Numbered from the stretch's first letter, positions 16,704-26,743 are shown. The stretch is 64,000 nt of DNA from Alteribacter populi (GCF_002352765.1 NZ_KZ293963.1:1944368-2008367), one strand, 5' to 3'. Program-made: numbers and translations. The notes: a model not told the origin generated them from the letters alone.

Positions 16704-19179
16704 CCTCTGATCCCTCCAATATTTCTATTCGATCTTTTAAATCTAATATAATGTCATCTTGTTCTTGGATAGCTTTTACTGCGTATCCTAAGAGTTTATA
16801 AATGATAATCGCTTTTTGATCCTTCGTGGCGACCTCGGGGCTAAACTCACTAATCAACCCAACTTGCTCATTATCGTATACCCCATTGTCTACGTCTTGT
16901 TGAAGAAAGTATTTAACGACTTCTAATTTATTTATTACGTACCGTCCGTCATCCTCCAAAGGCTCTATGTTTGTTTTGTACTGCAAACTCGACCCGTTGC
17001 GGTATTCGCTTGCTCGGATAGGGTAATAGGTTGTATCACCGTCATTCCGAAGTAGTTTGTTCGTAACTCGTACCTCTCCATTATCTGTTCCACTTACGCC
17101 AAGATAAAGGTTAGTGTGCCCTGTCATAATTCCGGACGCCTCTATCGGCCTGTATGATGTGCTATCACCATTGTAGCCCGACATGCTCGTTACGCGTAAT
17201 CGGTGGTCAACGTGTACATATGCGCTACTAACCTTTGCTTCCAGTGCGCCGAATAATTTATTCGCCCATAGACTACCGCTACCCTTATCGCCGTTTCCGT
17301 TTGTAACCCATAGCATGGGTTCGCCAACCGACGTTTTTTGGAATCGTAAGCCCGATCCGTAATTCGTGTTAGGGCTACCGTATTGTATCCACCCGTCAGT
17401 ATCGCTAGGGCCGTCATTATCCTTTACATTAAAACGGAAATGGTTATTTCCAGAACGACTATCGTCTCTCGGCATGAGTGTAATTGTGCCCCGACTTGCC
17501 ATAATCTCAACGTTACGGTCCGAGTCTAGGATAATATCACGGGTCATTGTCCGCAATCCGATTGTCCCGCGGTTGGAGAATAACGTCAGTCCACGTACAT
17601 CGGGGTTGTACATATGCGAGAAAAACTCGATAACACCCGAGCCGTGGAACTCCGCGTTGTCGCTTTCATCGTCATATCCTCGAAGAAATGTTGATATACC
17701 AAAGTCCGAGAAATAAAGACGTTTATCTTCGTTAAAATTTTCTACTCGCATACGTCCATTCCGAAATTGGAACGCAACATCGTGTGTTTTCGTTTCGCCG
17801 AACCACGTTCGCGTAAAACTACCGCGCGATTCAATGTCGGCTCCGCTTATACGAGTGTAGTTTTCCGTGTCGCCCCCGTAAATCGTCACGTTATTTGCGT
17901 TAATTTGCCCGCCGGTAATAACATCCGCTACCATTCCGTCGCCGGTCATGGCAGTCGTAACCGTTTGCCCACCGTCTTTACTTATCCCGATCCCTTTCGA
18001 GTTAAAGATAACGACTTCGTTCGGATTCTCTTTTTCAATCGCAAGAATTCCATTTTCGAATACAAGCTCCGTTTGTGCCGACTGTAGCGCCCGTGTCGCG
18101 TTAAGTACGGCATCGTCCAGCACGTTAAATGGTAATTTCGCCTGCCCACCCATAATCCGGTTAACTTGAGTGGACGTGTTCGAGAATCGCGTAAAGTCGT
18201 CGATGATGCTCTCGCGGATATTCGACAAAGTAACCTTCGTACTAATCGGCTTAAGGTTCGCGTCGAAAGTTTCGCTTATTTCGACCACTCTCGCCTCTAT
18301 CGTCAATCCCATCGGCTCATAAACAATATAACCGCGGTCGCCCTCGTTGACTACTTCGTAAAATTGGTTATCCGCGCGCAAGTCCGCAATATCTATCGTA
18401 ATGGAAAGCTGCGGCTCGTCGATAATCGTCGCTTCTAGCAGATCGAGCATTTCCGACTCGTTCGTAATGTCGCGGTTATATACCGGAGGTGCTTCGTTTT
18501 CCTCGCCGATTATGTCAACGTGGGGAGACACGTATGTTACTTCGACCGGGTAAACACCGTCCTCGTCGGGTTCTCCGCCATAACCACGGATAACCGCGGC
18601 AAGGTCGTCCGTATCGCGGTATACGTTTATCGCATTAACGTTGTATCCGTAGCGGAATTGGAAGCCGACGTTCGCGCCGATTTCCCTCCGCAATGTGACT
18701 AAATTGCCCAGTACGGTAAACTCCGAGCCGTAAATTTCGAGCGCTTGCTTAAACAACGTCAATTTCGATGTGTTGCCGAAGTCCTCGACGCGTTCGGAGC
18801 TGTACGAGTCAACGATGTTAAACGTGTACGGCGTGCCTTCGAATATAAACGCAAGAATCGCACTAAACGACTGATTGCCGTTGAGGATGCGGCGCTCGGG
18901 GCGTCGTCGCATTGTGTCGAAAAACTCGTGGATAGCTACCGCGTGCTTAACGGACTTGTGACCGGAGTTACCTTCGTTGACGCGTTTAATTACGTAGCGT
19001 GCGTTCGAGTATTCGATAGATGATTCTCCGTCGATCATTCCGAAGGCGTGCTCGTTTGATTCATCGGGAATACAAGAAAAGGCTATACTCCGATCACCGT
19101 TTACTTTCCGGTTCAGAGTAAAGCCTTTTATATTCGTGAGATTTTCGATATCTCCGTTTAAGTCTGTTATTGTAAGCAG
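16666..19179 (-). CDS. Tail-associated (Tal) baseplate/fibre protein with C-terminal S74-type chaperone
   Basis: 837 residues from a CTG that sits 7 nt after AAAGGAGG; a TTG at 19200 lies before the Shine-Dalgarno and is unlikely. The N-terminal 350 residues match prophage endopeptidase-tail/Tal proteins (start LTITDLNGDIENLTNIKGF). The middle is beta-rich repeats of a fibre. The C-terminus has SSLQYKTNIEPL with a Ser/Lys pair five residues apart, then a helical GLISEFSP... coiled segment, as in peptidase S74 intramolecular chaperones that trimerise and cut themselves off. It attaches below Dit at the tail tip. Confidence 0.83.
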   Translation of the reverse strand: MLTITDLNGDIENLTNIKGFTLNRKVNGDRSIAFSCIPDESNEHAFGMIDGESSIEYSNARYVIKRVNEGNSGHKSVKHAVAIHEFFDTMRRRPERRILNGNQSFSAILAFIFEGTPYTFNIVDSYSSERVEDFGNTSKLTLFKQALEIYGSEFTVLGNLVTLRREIGANVGFQFRYGYNVNAINVYRDTDDLAAVIRGYGGEPDEDGVYPVEVTYVSPHVDIIGEENEAPPVYNRDITNESEMLDLLEATIIDEPQLSITIDIADLRADNQFYEVVNEGDRGYIVYEPMGLTIEARVVEISETFDANLKPISTKVTLSNIRESIIDDFTRFSNTSTQVNRIMGGQAKLPFNVLDDAVLNATRALQSAQTELVFENGILAIEKENPNEVVIFNSKGIGISKDGGQTVTTAMTGDGMVADVITGGQINANNVTIYGGDTENYTRISGADIESRGSFTRTWFGETKTHDVAFQFRNGRMRVENFNEDKRLYFSDFGISTFLRGYDDESDNAEFHGSGVIEFFSHMYNPDVRGLTLFSNRGTIGLRTMTRDIILDSDRNVEIMASRGTITLMPRDDSRSGNNHFRFNVKDNDGPSDTDGWIQYGSPNTNYGSGLRFQKTSVGEPMLWVTNGNGDKGSGSLWANKLFGALEAKVSSAYVHVDHRLRVTSMSGYNGDSTSYRPIEASGIMTGHTNLYLGVSGTDNGEVRVTNKLLRNDGDTTYYPIRASEYRNGSSLQYKTNIEPLEDDGRYVINKLEVVKYFLQQDVDNGVYDNEQVGLISEFSPEVATKDQKAIIIYKLLGYAVKAIQEQDDIILDLKDRIEILEGSEDEPDTTGQSEDN

Positions 19180-19219
19180 GGTTATCCCTCCTTTCTGCAA
19201 CTAACTGGTACACCGTTAG

Positions 19220-20464
19220 TTACCATTTCAACCTGTACTTAACCTTAATGTCCTTTTCCCTTTGGGAAACCAAGTAAAGTGCAAAAAACACAAACACTAG
19301 ATTATTCGATGCGAGATCACCGCTCGTAAAAGAAAAAAGCACATGAAGAATGTAAGCAAAAAACACCCAGTTCCTTAATCCTTTTAAAAACAACAAAATC
19401 GCCAATAGCGTCTGAAAGGACAACAGAAAGAATCCAATCAAACCGAGTTCAAATAAAACTTCAAGGAAGAGATTATGCGGGTATTCTCTCACATACCCAT
19501 ACCCCATACTGCTTGCAACGGTACCCCCACCATGTCCGAAAAGAGTGTTAAAAGTGCCGCTACCGATAAACGCATTCCAAGTCGATTGCATCATTGTTTC
19601 ACGCATGCCGATTGTCCCAGATTCTAGACTAAATCTCTGGATAAGCGCCGCACTGTTAATTGTGTTCAAAAACATCGCAACCATACTGACCACACCGATT
19701 AGAGCCAGCACACTTAATACGGTTCTTTTGTTTATACCACTATTAAACAATCTGTACAGAACAATTATCGGAAGTGTAAAATAAAGAACTGTTTTTGAGC
19801 CAGTGAGCAAAGCCGTAATTACAAGCGCAATACTTAAAACGAATACCATTACAGGTCTTTTTTCGAAACGAGGTGCCTGTAAAACCAATAGACCTAAACC
19901 GAGAAATCTACTTAACCATACTGGGTTCATTTCTCCGATAGATTGCCGACTAAACCAGTCAGCCTGCAGTCCAGCTAATCCACCATCCGAAAATGTGTTG
20001 TACAATACAACCAAGGACGTGGCAAAGCAAGCAAATAAGATAAAGTTTTCAATCAATGTCATTTCATTTTTCTTTAATTTACCTACGATTAGAATCAAGA
20101 ACGCAGGAAGGAAAGCCAAAAAGACAAACTGCCTCATTTTCCACAATCCATATTCAGATGTGGCAGCAGGCGAATAAAAATAAGACAGCAGAAATACCGA
20201 GAGGAACCCAGCCAAAAGTATAATTCCTAAAAGGTTGATCTTGGTTTTAACATATGATTTGCAATAAAAAACAATTAAAAACAAAGCTAAAGAAAGTATT
20301 CCATAGGAAATTACCATTCTCCCCTGACCAATGCCAATAATGGACAGGAGTGTAATTGACAATATTCCTATAAAAATAAGCCCAATAACCTTTTGTTCCT
20401 TCAAAGAGGAAACAATCGATTTTAGAATACTTGCGATCAAGACGAGATTCAAAGCAATTTGCAA
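19220..20464 (-). CDS. O-antigen ligase/polymerase (Wzy)-like membrane protein, phage cargo
   Basis: 414 residues with about eleven hydrophobic segments. The large loop around residues 285-335 holds the pattern of the Wzy_C/O-antigen ligase family: GIGTFNTLFGHGGG-type turn (GSGTFNTLFGHGGG), then REYPHNLFLEVLFELGLIGF, the conserved 'PHN-FLe...E-GliG' motif. It starts at TTG after AGGGTG and is AT-rich. It lies among tail genes, not in a polysaccharide locus. Likely role: altering the host surface glycan in lysogens (conversion or superinfection exclusion), which is inferred. A structural role is unlikely. Confidence 0.85.
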   Translation of the reverse strand: MQIALNLVLIASILKSIVSSLKEQKVIGLIFIGILSITLLSIIGIGQGRMVISYGILSLALFLIVFYCKSYVKTKINLLGIILLAGFLSVFLLSYFYSPAATSEYGLWKMRQFVFLAFLPAFLILIVGKLKKNEMTLIENFILFACFATSLVVLYNTFSDGGLAGLQADWFSRQSIGEMNPVWLSRFLGLGLLVLQAPRFEKRPVMVFVLSIALVITALLTGSKTVLYFTLPIIVLYRLFNSGINKRTVLSVLALIGVVSMVAMFLNTINSAALIQRFSLESGTIGMRETMMQSTWNAFIGSGTFNTLFGHGGGTVASSMGYGYVREYPHNLFLEVLFELGLIGFFLLSFQTLLAILLFLKGLRNWVFFAYILHVLFSFTSGDLASNNLVFVFFALYLVSQREKDIKVKYRLKW

Positions 20465-20471
20465 TTAACAC

Positions 20472-20528
20472 ACACCCTAAACTATATCTAATATTTGAAA
20501 ATTATATCACACATTTAGGGTGTTTTTT
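20472..20528 (+). terminator. Long-arm hairpin with T-run upstream of the Wzy-like gene
   Basis: Arms ACACCCTAAA (20472-20481) and TTTAGGGTGT (20514-20523), followed by Ts on the plus strand. No plus-strand gene ends here. On the minus strand it forms a leader just before the Wzy-like gene and encloses a TATAAT-like box (TGTGATATAAT). It may insulate or separately regulate the cargo gene. Confidence 0.5.
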
Positions 20529-20535
20529 CCTATTT

Positions 20536-22011
20536 TTATATTTCAATCCACTCAGGTACTTTAATAACCACTATTTTATTTTTTTCGCCGTCCACAACCG
20601 TAGTTACAATTTCTCCTTTGCTGTTCGGGCCTGCAACACCTCTAATGCCTCCACTTGGTACAGAAGGGATTTCATGGTCAATGCATACAGGATAATACTT
20701 GTCACCGTCTGCTGTACCGTAGACAACACTAGGTAAATAGCGAGCATTATTCAACTGGATAAAACCAAAATAGGCTGCTGAATTGTCGTAGTCTGTACAG
20801 CCGAAATGCGCCACAGGCTCAACGTCAAATACTTCTCTTGAAATTGTGTAGGCTATCTCAATTTCAATATTTCTATGGCTGCTTATACTATCTTCTATCC
20901 CTCTGTTCCTGTCCCATTTATAAACACTTGTATGCCGGTTGTCACTAAGGAATAATACACAATTCGCTAGTGGGAGAATGGCTGTCCACTGGTTAGGGCA
21001 CTCGCCCCATTCGTAAACACGACTCCAATTCTTACCCCTGTCGATTGACCAATAGACGTTTGAGTTTATCGTGTCGCCCACCGCAAGCCATATAATATCT
21101 TGGTACGGATCATATTTTACGCTGTGAATGTGGTAGTCGTCTCGTGGAGCTTCCTCGAATATTTTTTCGAAGGTATCACCGTGATCTGTACTGATCCAAA
21201 CTCTGCGCGAATTGTTAGGCAACACTTTAAGTCCATACTCACCCAGTAAAACGAGGTTTTCGTGAATATCAATGCTGTCGATGCCGATGCGACCTACAGG
21301 CATTTGTAAAACCAATTCAGGTTCAACGTTCGCCGCATCCTCCATTTTATAAACTTCACCGTTGTTGTATCCTGCCATTACTTTTCCATCATTCAATTTC
21401 TTTACCATTGTAGGGTAAGGCGACGAATCATCTTCCCATCGATTAAACAATTCGGTGAAGGTTTGCCCGCCGTCCGTTGTTTTAACAATAACTCTCCGGT
21501 AGTATCCGTAAATTGTATCATCTGTAATGTCGGTAGCGAAAAAAGTTCCGCTATCAGGTTGCGGGATGTGAACCTCTTTCTCTGCCTGTAGTGGTTTTGG
21601 TCTAAAATGTTTTTGGTGTCTTTTTTCGGAAACTTGAACAGGCTTGTTTGTTGCCACCGCCCGGACGGTTACACTGGAATGCACCTCATGCTGCACGTAA
21701 ATAGCGTTACATTGGAAGTAACTATACCCGCTAACGTCTACAACGTACTCGCCGATATTATAAATCGCCTCTAGTTCGGTTCCTGTCCATATATTAGTCG
21801 CCTTTTTATGGCTCCAATCAGAATTATTGTCTGTCTCGCTTACTCTCGGTTGCAACGTTGCTCTGGTACATTTATCTACTTTCAGAATGACTTTATCGTA
21901 ATTCCTAACATCAATTCTGGTTCCCGCCCCTACCGTGCGGCGGTCATCGTGTAATTTTGTTTCTGTGTCTAGATATTCGATTCTTCCTTTTACATATCGT
22001 GTTTTTACCAT
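20536..22011 (-). CDS. Tail-tip protein with Asp-box (BNR) beta-propeller, candidate receptor-binding protein
   Basis: 491 residues. Three Asp-box motifs occur: KTTDGGQTF, ISTDHGDTF and WSIDRGKNW, each followed by an aromatic or hydrophobic strand, spaced as blades of a sialidase-like propeller. The first 130 residues are a separate beta domain, likely the attachment domain. The catalytic Arg triad of sialidases is not evident, so glycan binding is a safer call than hydrolysis. It lies between Dit-linked gene 22011-22538 and the Wzy-like gene; AT-rich. Confidence 0.72.
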   Translation of the reverse strand: MVKTRYVKGRIEYLDTETKLHDDRRTVGAGTRIDVRNYDKVILKVDKCTRATLQPRVSETDNNSDWSHKKATNIWTGTELEAIYNIGEYVVDVSGYSYFQCNAIYVQHEVHSSVTVRAVATNKPVQVSEKRHQKHFRPKPLQAEKEVHIPQPDSGTFFATDITDDTIYGYYRRVIVKTTDGGQTFTELFNRWEDDSSPYPTMVKKLNDGKVMAGYNNGEVYKMEDAANVEPELVLQMPVGRIGIDSIDIHENLVLLGEYGLKVLPNNSRRVWISTDHGDTFEKIFEEAPRDDYHIHSVKYDPYQDIIWLAVGDTINSNVYWSIDRGKNWSRVYEWGECPNQWTAILPLANCVLFLSDNRHTSVYKWDRNRGIEDSISSHRNIEIEIAYTISREVFDVEPVAHFGCTDYDNSAAYFGFIQLNNARYLPSVVYGTADGDKYYPVCIDHEIPSVPSGGIRGVAGPNSKGEIVTTVVDGEKNKIVVIKVPEWIEI

Positions 22012-22538
22012 TATTCCACCTCCGTGATCCTATAGTGTACCGCCAACGTTACAGCAATATTTGCTGTAGGCTGCGGAGATGGCGGGCTTTGAACCATAAA
22101 ACGAATGCCGAACGGGAAGCGCTGTTTTTCTCTCAGCTTGAAAATATAACGGTTTTCCTGGTCATCATACACCACAGATTCGATAAAAGGATGTGTGTGT
22201 CTGCATTGTCTTAATCTCGGCAAGGTCGATATACTACCCGGTGAAATTGATGTTCTTTCTCGATCTTCGAAAAGCCCATTTCTGTTTCTGAACTGCATTT
22301 CGAACTGCAAATTATTGTTGTTAGCATCGACCACTAAACTATCTATAATAATAGACTTGTTTATATCTATCGCCTGATTGTTTCCCGGCTCTAATGTCGT
22401 GGCAATAAACGCCAGTTTTTTATTAAACCCGTTCTCAACAATACTCCCAGTTAGTTGTACATCTGTTACCGGCTTGCCTGTACCGTCATCCCTTGCTGAT
22501 GTTACGATATCGCCATCTGTATTTAAAAAGTTTGGCAT
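22011..22538 (-). CDS. Tail-tip accessory protein
   Basis: 175 residues, beta-strand rich, no clear family. The start MPNFLNTDGDIVTSARDDGTGKPVTDVQLTGSIVE resembles the opening of phage tail-fibre-associated proteins. Its stop overlaps the start of the Asp-box gene, so the two products are probably made together. Structural role inferred from position. Confidence 0.65.
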   Translation of the reverse strand: MPNFLNTDGDIVTSARDDGTGKPVTDVQLTGSIVENGFNKKLAFIATTLEPGNNQAIDINKSIIIDSLVVDANNNNLQFEMQFRNRNGLFEDRERTSISPGSISTLPRLRQCRHTHPFIESVVYDDQENRYIFKLREKQRFPFGIRFMVQSPPSPQPTANIAVTLAVHYRITEVE

Positions 22539-22550
22539 GTTATCTCTCCC

Positions 22551-23426
22551 CTACATGTAAAGTTCGTTGAAGTCAAATGTAATTTTTCCGTACCCCTCAA
22601 TAGAGGCAGAAAAGACGTTCTCGCCCGGCGCTAATGAAATCAATTCACGATTGGTTGACCCAACCACGCTTAACCCATTACGCATCGACCGCACGCCTTT
22701 TAATATGATTGTGTCGCCATCGTTTAGCGCACCTTCGTATTTCCACGTATCGCCTGTTGTCTCGTTTTGTATTGTCACTTTATCGCCTTGCGCCCCCTCT
22801 ACACCCACCGTTATTTTTAGTAGGTGGTCGAGGTTGCGGGGATCAAGTGTAATGTTGCCGTGATTCCAGACAGAGAATTCAACGGGCGAAGCATCGAAAG
22901 TAGAATACCCGTTGAAATCCTCACCGCCCAAATCTACAGAACCGCCGGACTTAACGAGGATAGGCGTTTGTATGTCGTATTCTTCTAACGTTGGATCGAT
23001 TAATTCCGCAAATGGATTGTTTGAGATGAAAGGGATTGTAAACTCTCCGGTACTGCCTACGCGACTAGGCGTAAACGTCGAATCTGCCTCGACTGTCCAC
23101 CGCTTTTCCGGCTCCTCGTCCGCGATAATATGATACGGTTCCAGCCTGAACAAAGCGTCGTAAATACGTTGTCTTGCCGTGCTGTAGCTCGACGCGTCAC
23201 CTACGTAAAACTCGCAAACTGCCATTATCTGCCGCGGACCATAGTCGCGTCCCATACGGATAGCGCCGTGCCTGCCCGGTATTACCTCCGTATAATCAAC
23301 CGGATTCGGCGCGCTTACCCGGAAACTACGCACAAGCACGGAGAGGTCGCACGCCATGTCGATTTCCGTGCCGTCCGCGTACACTATCTTAAAATTCGAG
23401 TCTACTTTCGGTATAGTAACCGCCAT
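22551..23426 (-). CDS. Distal tail protein (Dit)
   Basis: 291 residues from the ATG after GGGGGCG; the Shine-Dalgarno lies inside the end of the tape-measure gene. The N-terminal domain has RSFRVSAPNPVDYTEVIPGRHGAIRMGRDYGPRQI, the phage tail family (SPP1 gp19.1-like) pattern, and a galectin-like C-terminal half. Dit makes the hexameric hub that joins the tail tube to Tal. Confidence 0.87.
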   Translation of the reverse strand: MAVTIPKVDSNFKIVYADGTEIDMACDLSVLVRSFRVSAPNPVDYTEVIPGRHGAIRMGRDYGPRQIMAVCEFYVGDASSYSTARQRIYDALFRLEPYHIIADEEPEKRWTVEADSTFTPSRVGSTGEFTIPFISNNPFAELIDPTLEEYDIQTPILVKSGGSVDLGGEDFNGYSTFDASPVEFSVWNHGNITLDPRNLDHLLKITVGVEGAQGDKVTIQNETTGDTWKYEGALNDGDTIILKGVRSMRNGLSVVGSTNRELISLAPGENVFSASIEGYGKITFDFNELYM

Positions 23427-23428
23427 GT

Positions 23429-26400
23429 CTAACGCCCCCAATCTCCGTTAAATATTCGTTGCACGCCGTGCTTGTCGTGCTGATTCGTGCTAACGTGTGG
23501 CTCCACTTTGCGGCCGACTTCTTCTCCGTCGAGCTCTATCGTAAAGCTCGGGTCAATTTCCTGTATCTTACGTTCTATTTGCGCGATACCGCCCGCGATT
23601 TCAGCGAGGTATGCTTCGGACGATCCGCCCGTTGACTGCCCGCCGCCTTGTAGTGACCGGAACAGATTCGCCTGCTGGCCTTCCGTCAATACCATTTCGT
23701 TACGCAAAAGTCGTACGTCTACCTCGTTATGCATCGGCGCGTTCATTAGTTGCGAAGCTAAACCGCCAGTATGCAACTTTCCGGCAGGCGCTCCGTCGCC
23801 CGGTCGATATTGTCCGACGGGTCCTCCGTTGTGGCGGGATAGTCCGACCGAATTAAGTAGCCGCTCGCGTACGCTGACGATCTTAGTCACCGGGCTGGAC
23901 GCACGGCGATTGATATCGGCGATGTCGCCACCGTCCGATACATTTACGGCCTTGTCGACGTCCTTGCCGAGTTCGTCCGTCATCTCGCCGGCCTTGGCGG
24001 TACCTTCGTCGATCTTGTCGTTTGTACCCTCTTGCGCACGCGTATTTCCGAGCATCGAATCCTCGATTAAGTCGAGTTGCGCGCGGTTTTGCTCAAGCTT
24101 ACGGTTGTGCTCGTCTTCCTTACCGAGAATATCCGATTTCAACCCCGTTTCCTCTTCGATCTGTCCGACGATATTTTCGTGCTTGCTGATCTGCTCATTG
24201 AGCGTATCGACTTGCATTCCGAGGACACCGTGTTTGTCGCCCTCTTTCGATATTTGCTCCTCGATTTCCGCCTTTTCATCTCGAAGTTTCTGTAATTTCT
24301 CGTCGGCTATTTTGAGGCCTTCTTCTCCAACTTCGTTAATACCGATTTCCGTAAGGAGGATTCCGGCAATCTTTTCGTCGATGACCCCGAGCTTATCGAT
24401 CTCATCCTGGTGCAATTCGAGTTTTCCGTCGATTTCCTCTTTTTGTTCCCGTAGTTTTCCGTGAGTTTCCGCCATACCGGTTTTGTGTAATTCCATTAAT
24501 ACGTCGCGTTCCCGTTCTAATTTAACAAGTTCCTCGCCAGTCGCGAATTCATCATTAATTAAACGGTTTATTTCACTGACCCGATCCCTTCGCTCATCCT
24601 CGGACATATTTCGCGATTCCGTTAGGATTTCGAGGCGCTTTCCTATCTCTTCTTGCTCAAGTAAATCGTCGCGATGTTCCTTACGCAACTCCGCCTCACG
24701 CTCAAGCGCGGCAATACGTTCCATCTGCAATTCCTCCAACGCCATATCGCGTAAGGATTGGATATAGTCGCGCACGGCGTCAGTCGCATCAACAACCGCA
24801 TTACCTCGCTCGCTCATCGTCTGCTCTACGTGCGGAGTTTGTTCGATAATCTCGTTATTCACCGCGAGTAATTCGCTTATCTCGTCTTTCGATAACCCGG
24901 ACTTTTCCGCGATGTCATCGTACGCATTTTCGAGTTTCTTCAATTCTTCGGGGTCGCTTTCTCGTTCCATCCGCTGTTGTATATCGAGTAACTCACCGAT
25001 TTGATCCGTAGTTAAGCGCGACTTGCCTCGCAATTCATCGTAACGATCAGCTAATGATTCGAGCGAGTCCGCTTGCTCAATCGTAGCGTCCGCAACTTCG
25101 GCATTTACTTCCGCTGCTCGCTTCGACCGATCGTTCCACGCGACTACGCCCGCTGCTACTGCGGATAATCCGAGAATTAGCCAACCGGCCGGCCCCATTG
25201 CCGCGTATAATCCGCGTATCGCCGTACCTAGCTTTATTACCGACGTAACTACCAGCGTCACCCCTGCGGCTGTTCCCGCCATTTTTAAGCCTAACGCGAC
25301 GGTTGCCGGGTCGAGATCGCCAAATTTACGCGTTAATTCCGTGGCGCGTTCGACGACATCCCGTATGACCGGGAGAAATTCTTGGCCAATCGAGATACCA
25401 ATTTCGGACATCGCCGATTTAAATTCGCGGAAAGCCCCGTTTACCGTGTCGTTTTGCGTGTCGGCCATTTCTTTCGCCGCGCCTTCGGAGTTTCGGAGTT
25501 CTTCCGTATAGTTCGCAAGGCCATCTTCGCCTTCTTCGAGTAACGCGAGGAATCCGGACGCCGCTTGTGTTCCGACGAGCATTTCGGCATATTGCGTTTT
25601 TTGAACGTCCGTCATGCCTTCCATGGCATCCGATACGACTCCGATAATTTCGGACAACGGCAACATTTCGTCATTTGCGTCGGTAATTGAGATGCCGAGA
25701 TCTTCCATCGCATCCTTCGTGCGTCCGGTTGGCGAGGCGAGAGATAAAAGCATCGCACGCATTGTGGTTCCGGCTTGGCTTCCCTGAATTCCGGCGTCGC
25801 TCATTTTTCCGATAGCTGCGGCGGTTTCCTCGATATCAAGACCGAGGGACGCTGCAACCGGAGCAACGTATTTCATCGCGTCCGCCAACTGCGGAAGATT
25901 CGTATTTGCGGAAGTCATTGTCGCAACTAATACGTCTACCGCCCGATCCGTTTCCTCAGCAGACATACCGAAACCCGTCATAATATTGGAAACGGCGTCC
26001 GAAGCTAACCCGAGGTCAACCGCTGCGCTTGCTGCGAGATTTAATACTCCGGGCATTGCGGATATAATTTCATTTGTGGAAAATCCTGCCATTCCTAGGA
26101 ATTCCATCGCACTTGCCGCCTCGGATGCCGAAAATTGTGTGGTACTACCTAACTCTCTTGCGGTGCTCTCTAATTGCGCCATCTCTTCGTCAGTACTTCC
26201 GGTAATTGCTGCGACTCGCGCCATGCTCTGCTCGAAATCCGCCGCTACTTTTGCGCTTCCGCCGATTGCCGCTACGACGGCGCCACCGACGGCTAGTGCC
26301 CCGCGTTCAATCATTTGTAACGATTTCCTATTACGTTCCGCGGAAGAAGTATTAGCGTCCATATCGCGTTTTGCCTGCTCCATTCCCTTGCGAAATTGCT

Positions 26401-26715
26401 CGTTCTCCAATGTTCATTACCTTACGGCGAGTTCTTTATCTCGCCCTCGAACTTTCGTAGCGAGGATGGGATCATATCATCGTCCGCAATGGGACGGCGT
26501 GCGCTCGTGGTACTTTACTGCCGTAGCTTTCGCGTTAGGCTCCGTGTACTGATCTCTACACCTTCCGCGACTTTCGTCGGCGGCTCGGCTCGGGATTGCC
26601 ATAGCTTGCGCCGTAGGTTTCCCCGAATTCACACGCTGTTTTAAGAAGCGAGTTACCTCGCAACTGCCCAATCGTTTAGGCGCGCTTTTATTTCTCCTGC
26701 GCTTGCTTGTGACAT
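23429..26715 (-). CDS. Tape measure protein, split by a group I intron
   Basis: Exon 1 is 26715-26678 (ATG after AAAGGAGG; 12 codons plus 2 nt) and exon 2 is 26414-23429. Joining them gives GEIKARL-TLENEQFRKGMEQAKRDM in frame, 1007 residues. Without splicing, translation stops after 20 codons, and exon 2 would have only an internal TTG. Exon 2 has the TMP domain with AVGGAVVAAI, MAQLESTARELGSTTQFSASEAA and MLLSLASPTGRTKDAMEDLG, a hydrophobic middle, and a long coiled-coil Glu/Lys-rich section. It sets tail length and passes into the cell during DNA entry. Dit overlaps its end. Confidence 0.88.
26415..26677 (-). ncRNA. ORF-less group I intron in the tape-measure gene
   Basis: 263 nt. P1: exon end GCCU (26681-26678) pairs with internal guide GGGC (26669-26666), giving a U-G at the 5' splice site. 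P2 is GCGAG-GTAA-CTCGC. P3 is CGTGT (26635-26631) with ACACG (26547-26543). P4 is TTCGGG (26627-26622) with CCCGAG (26594-26589), in P/Q-like elements AATTCGGGGAAACC and GGCAATCCCGAGCC. P7 is GATCA (26554-26550) in R-like GTAGAGATCAG with TGATC (26474-26470) in S-like GATGATATGATCCC. It ends in G. Terminal hairpins P9-like follow. Removal restores the reading frame exactly. Confidence 0.9.
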
Positions 26716-26743
26716 GAGTTACCTCCTTTCGTAAAATGAACAA

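Noticed and set aside
23487..24464. 325-residue plus-strand ORF
   Set aside because: Antisense shadow of the tape-measure coiled coil; Ser/Cys/Arg-rich, no ribosome binding site.
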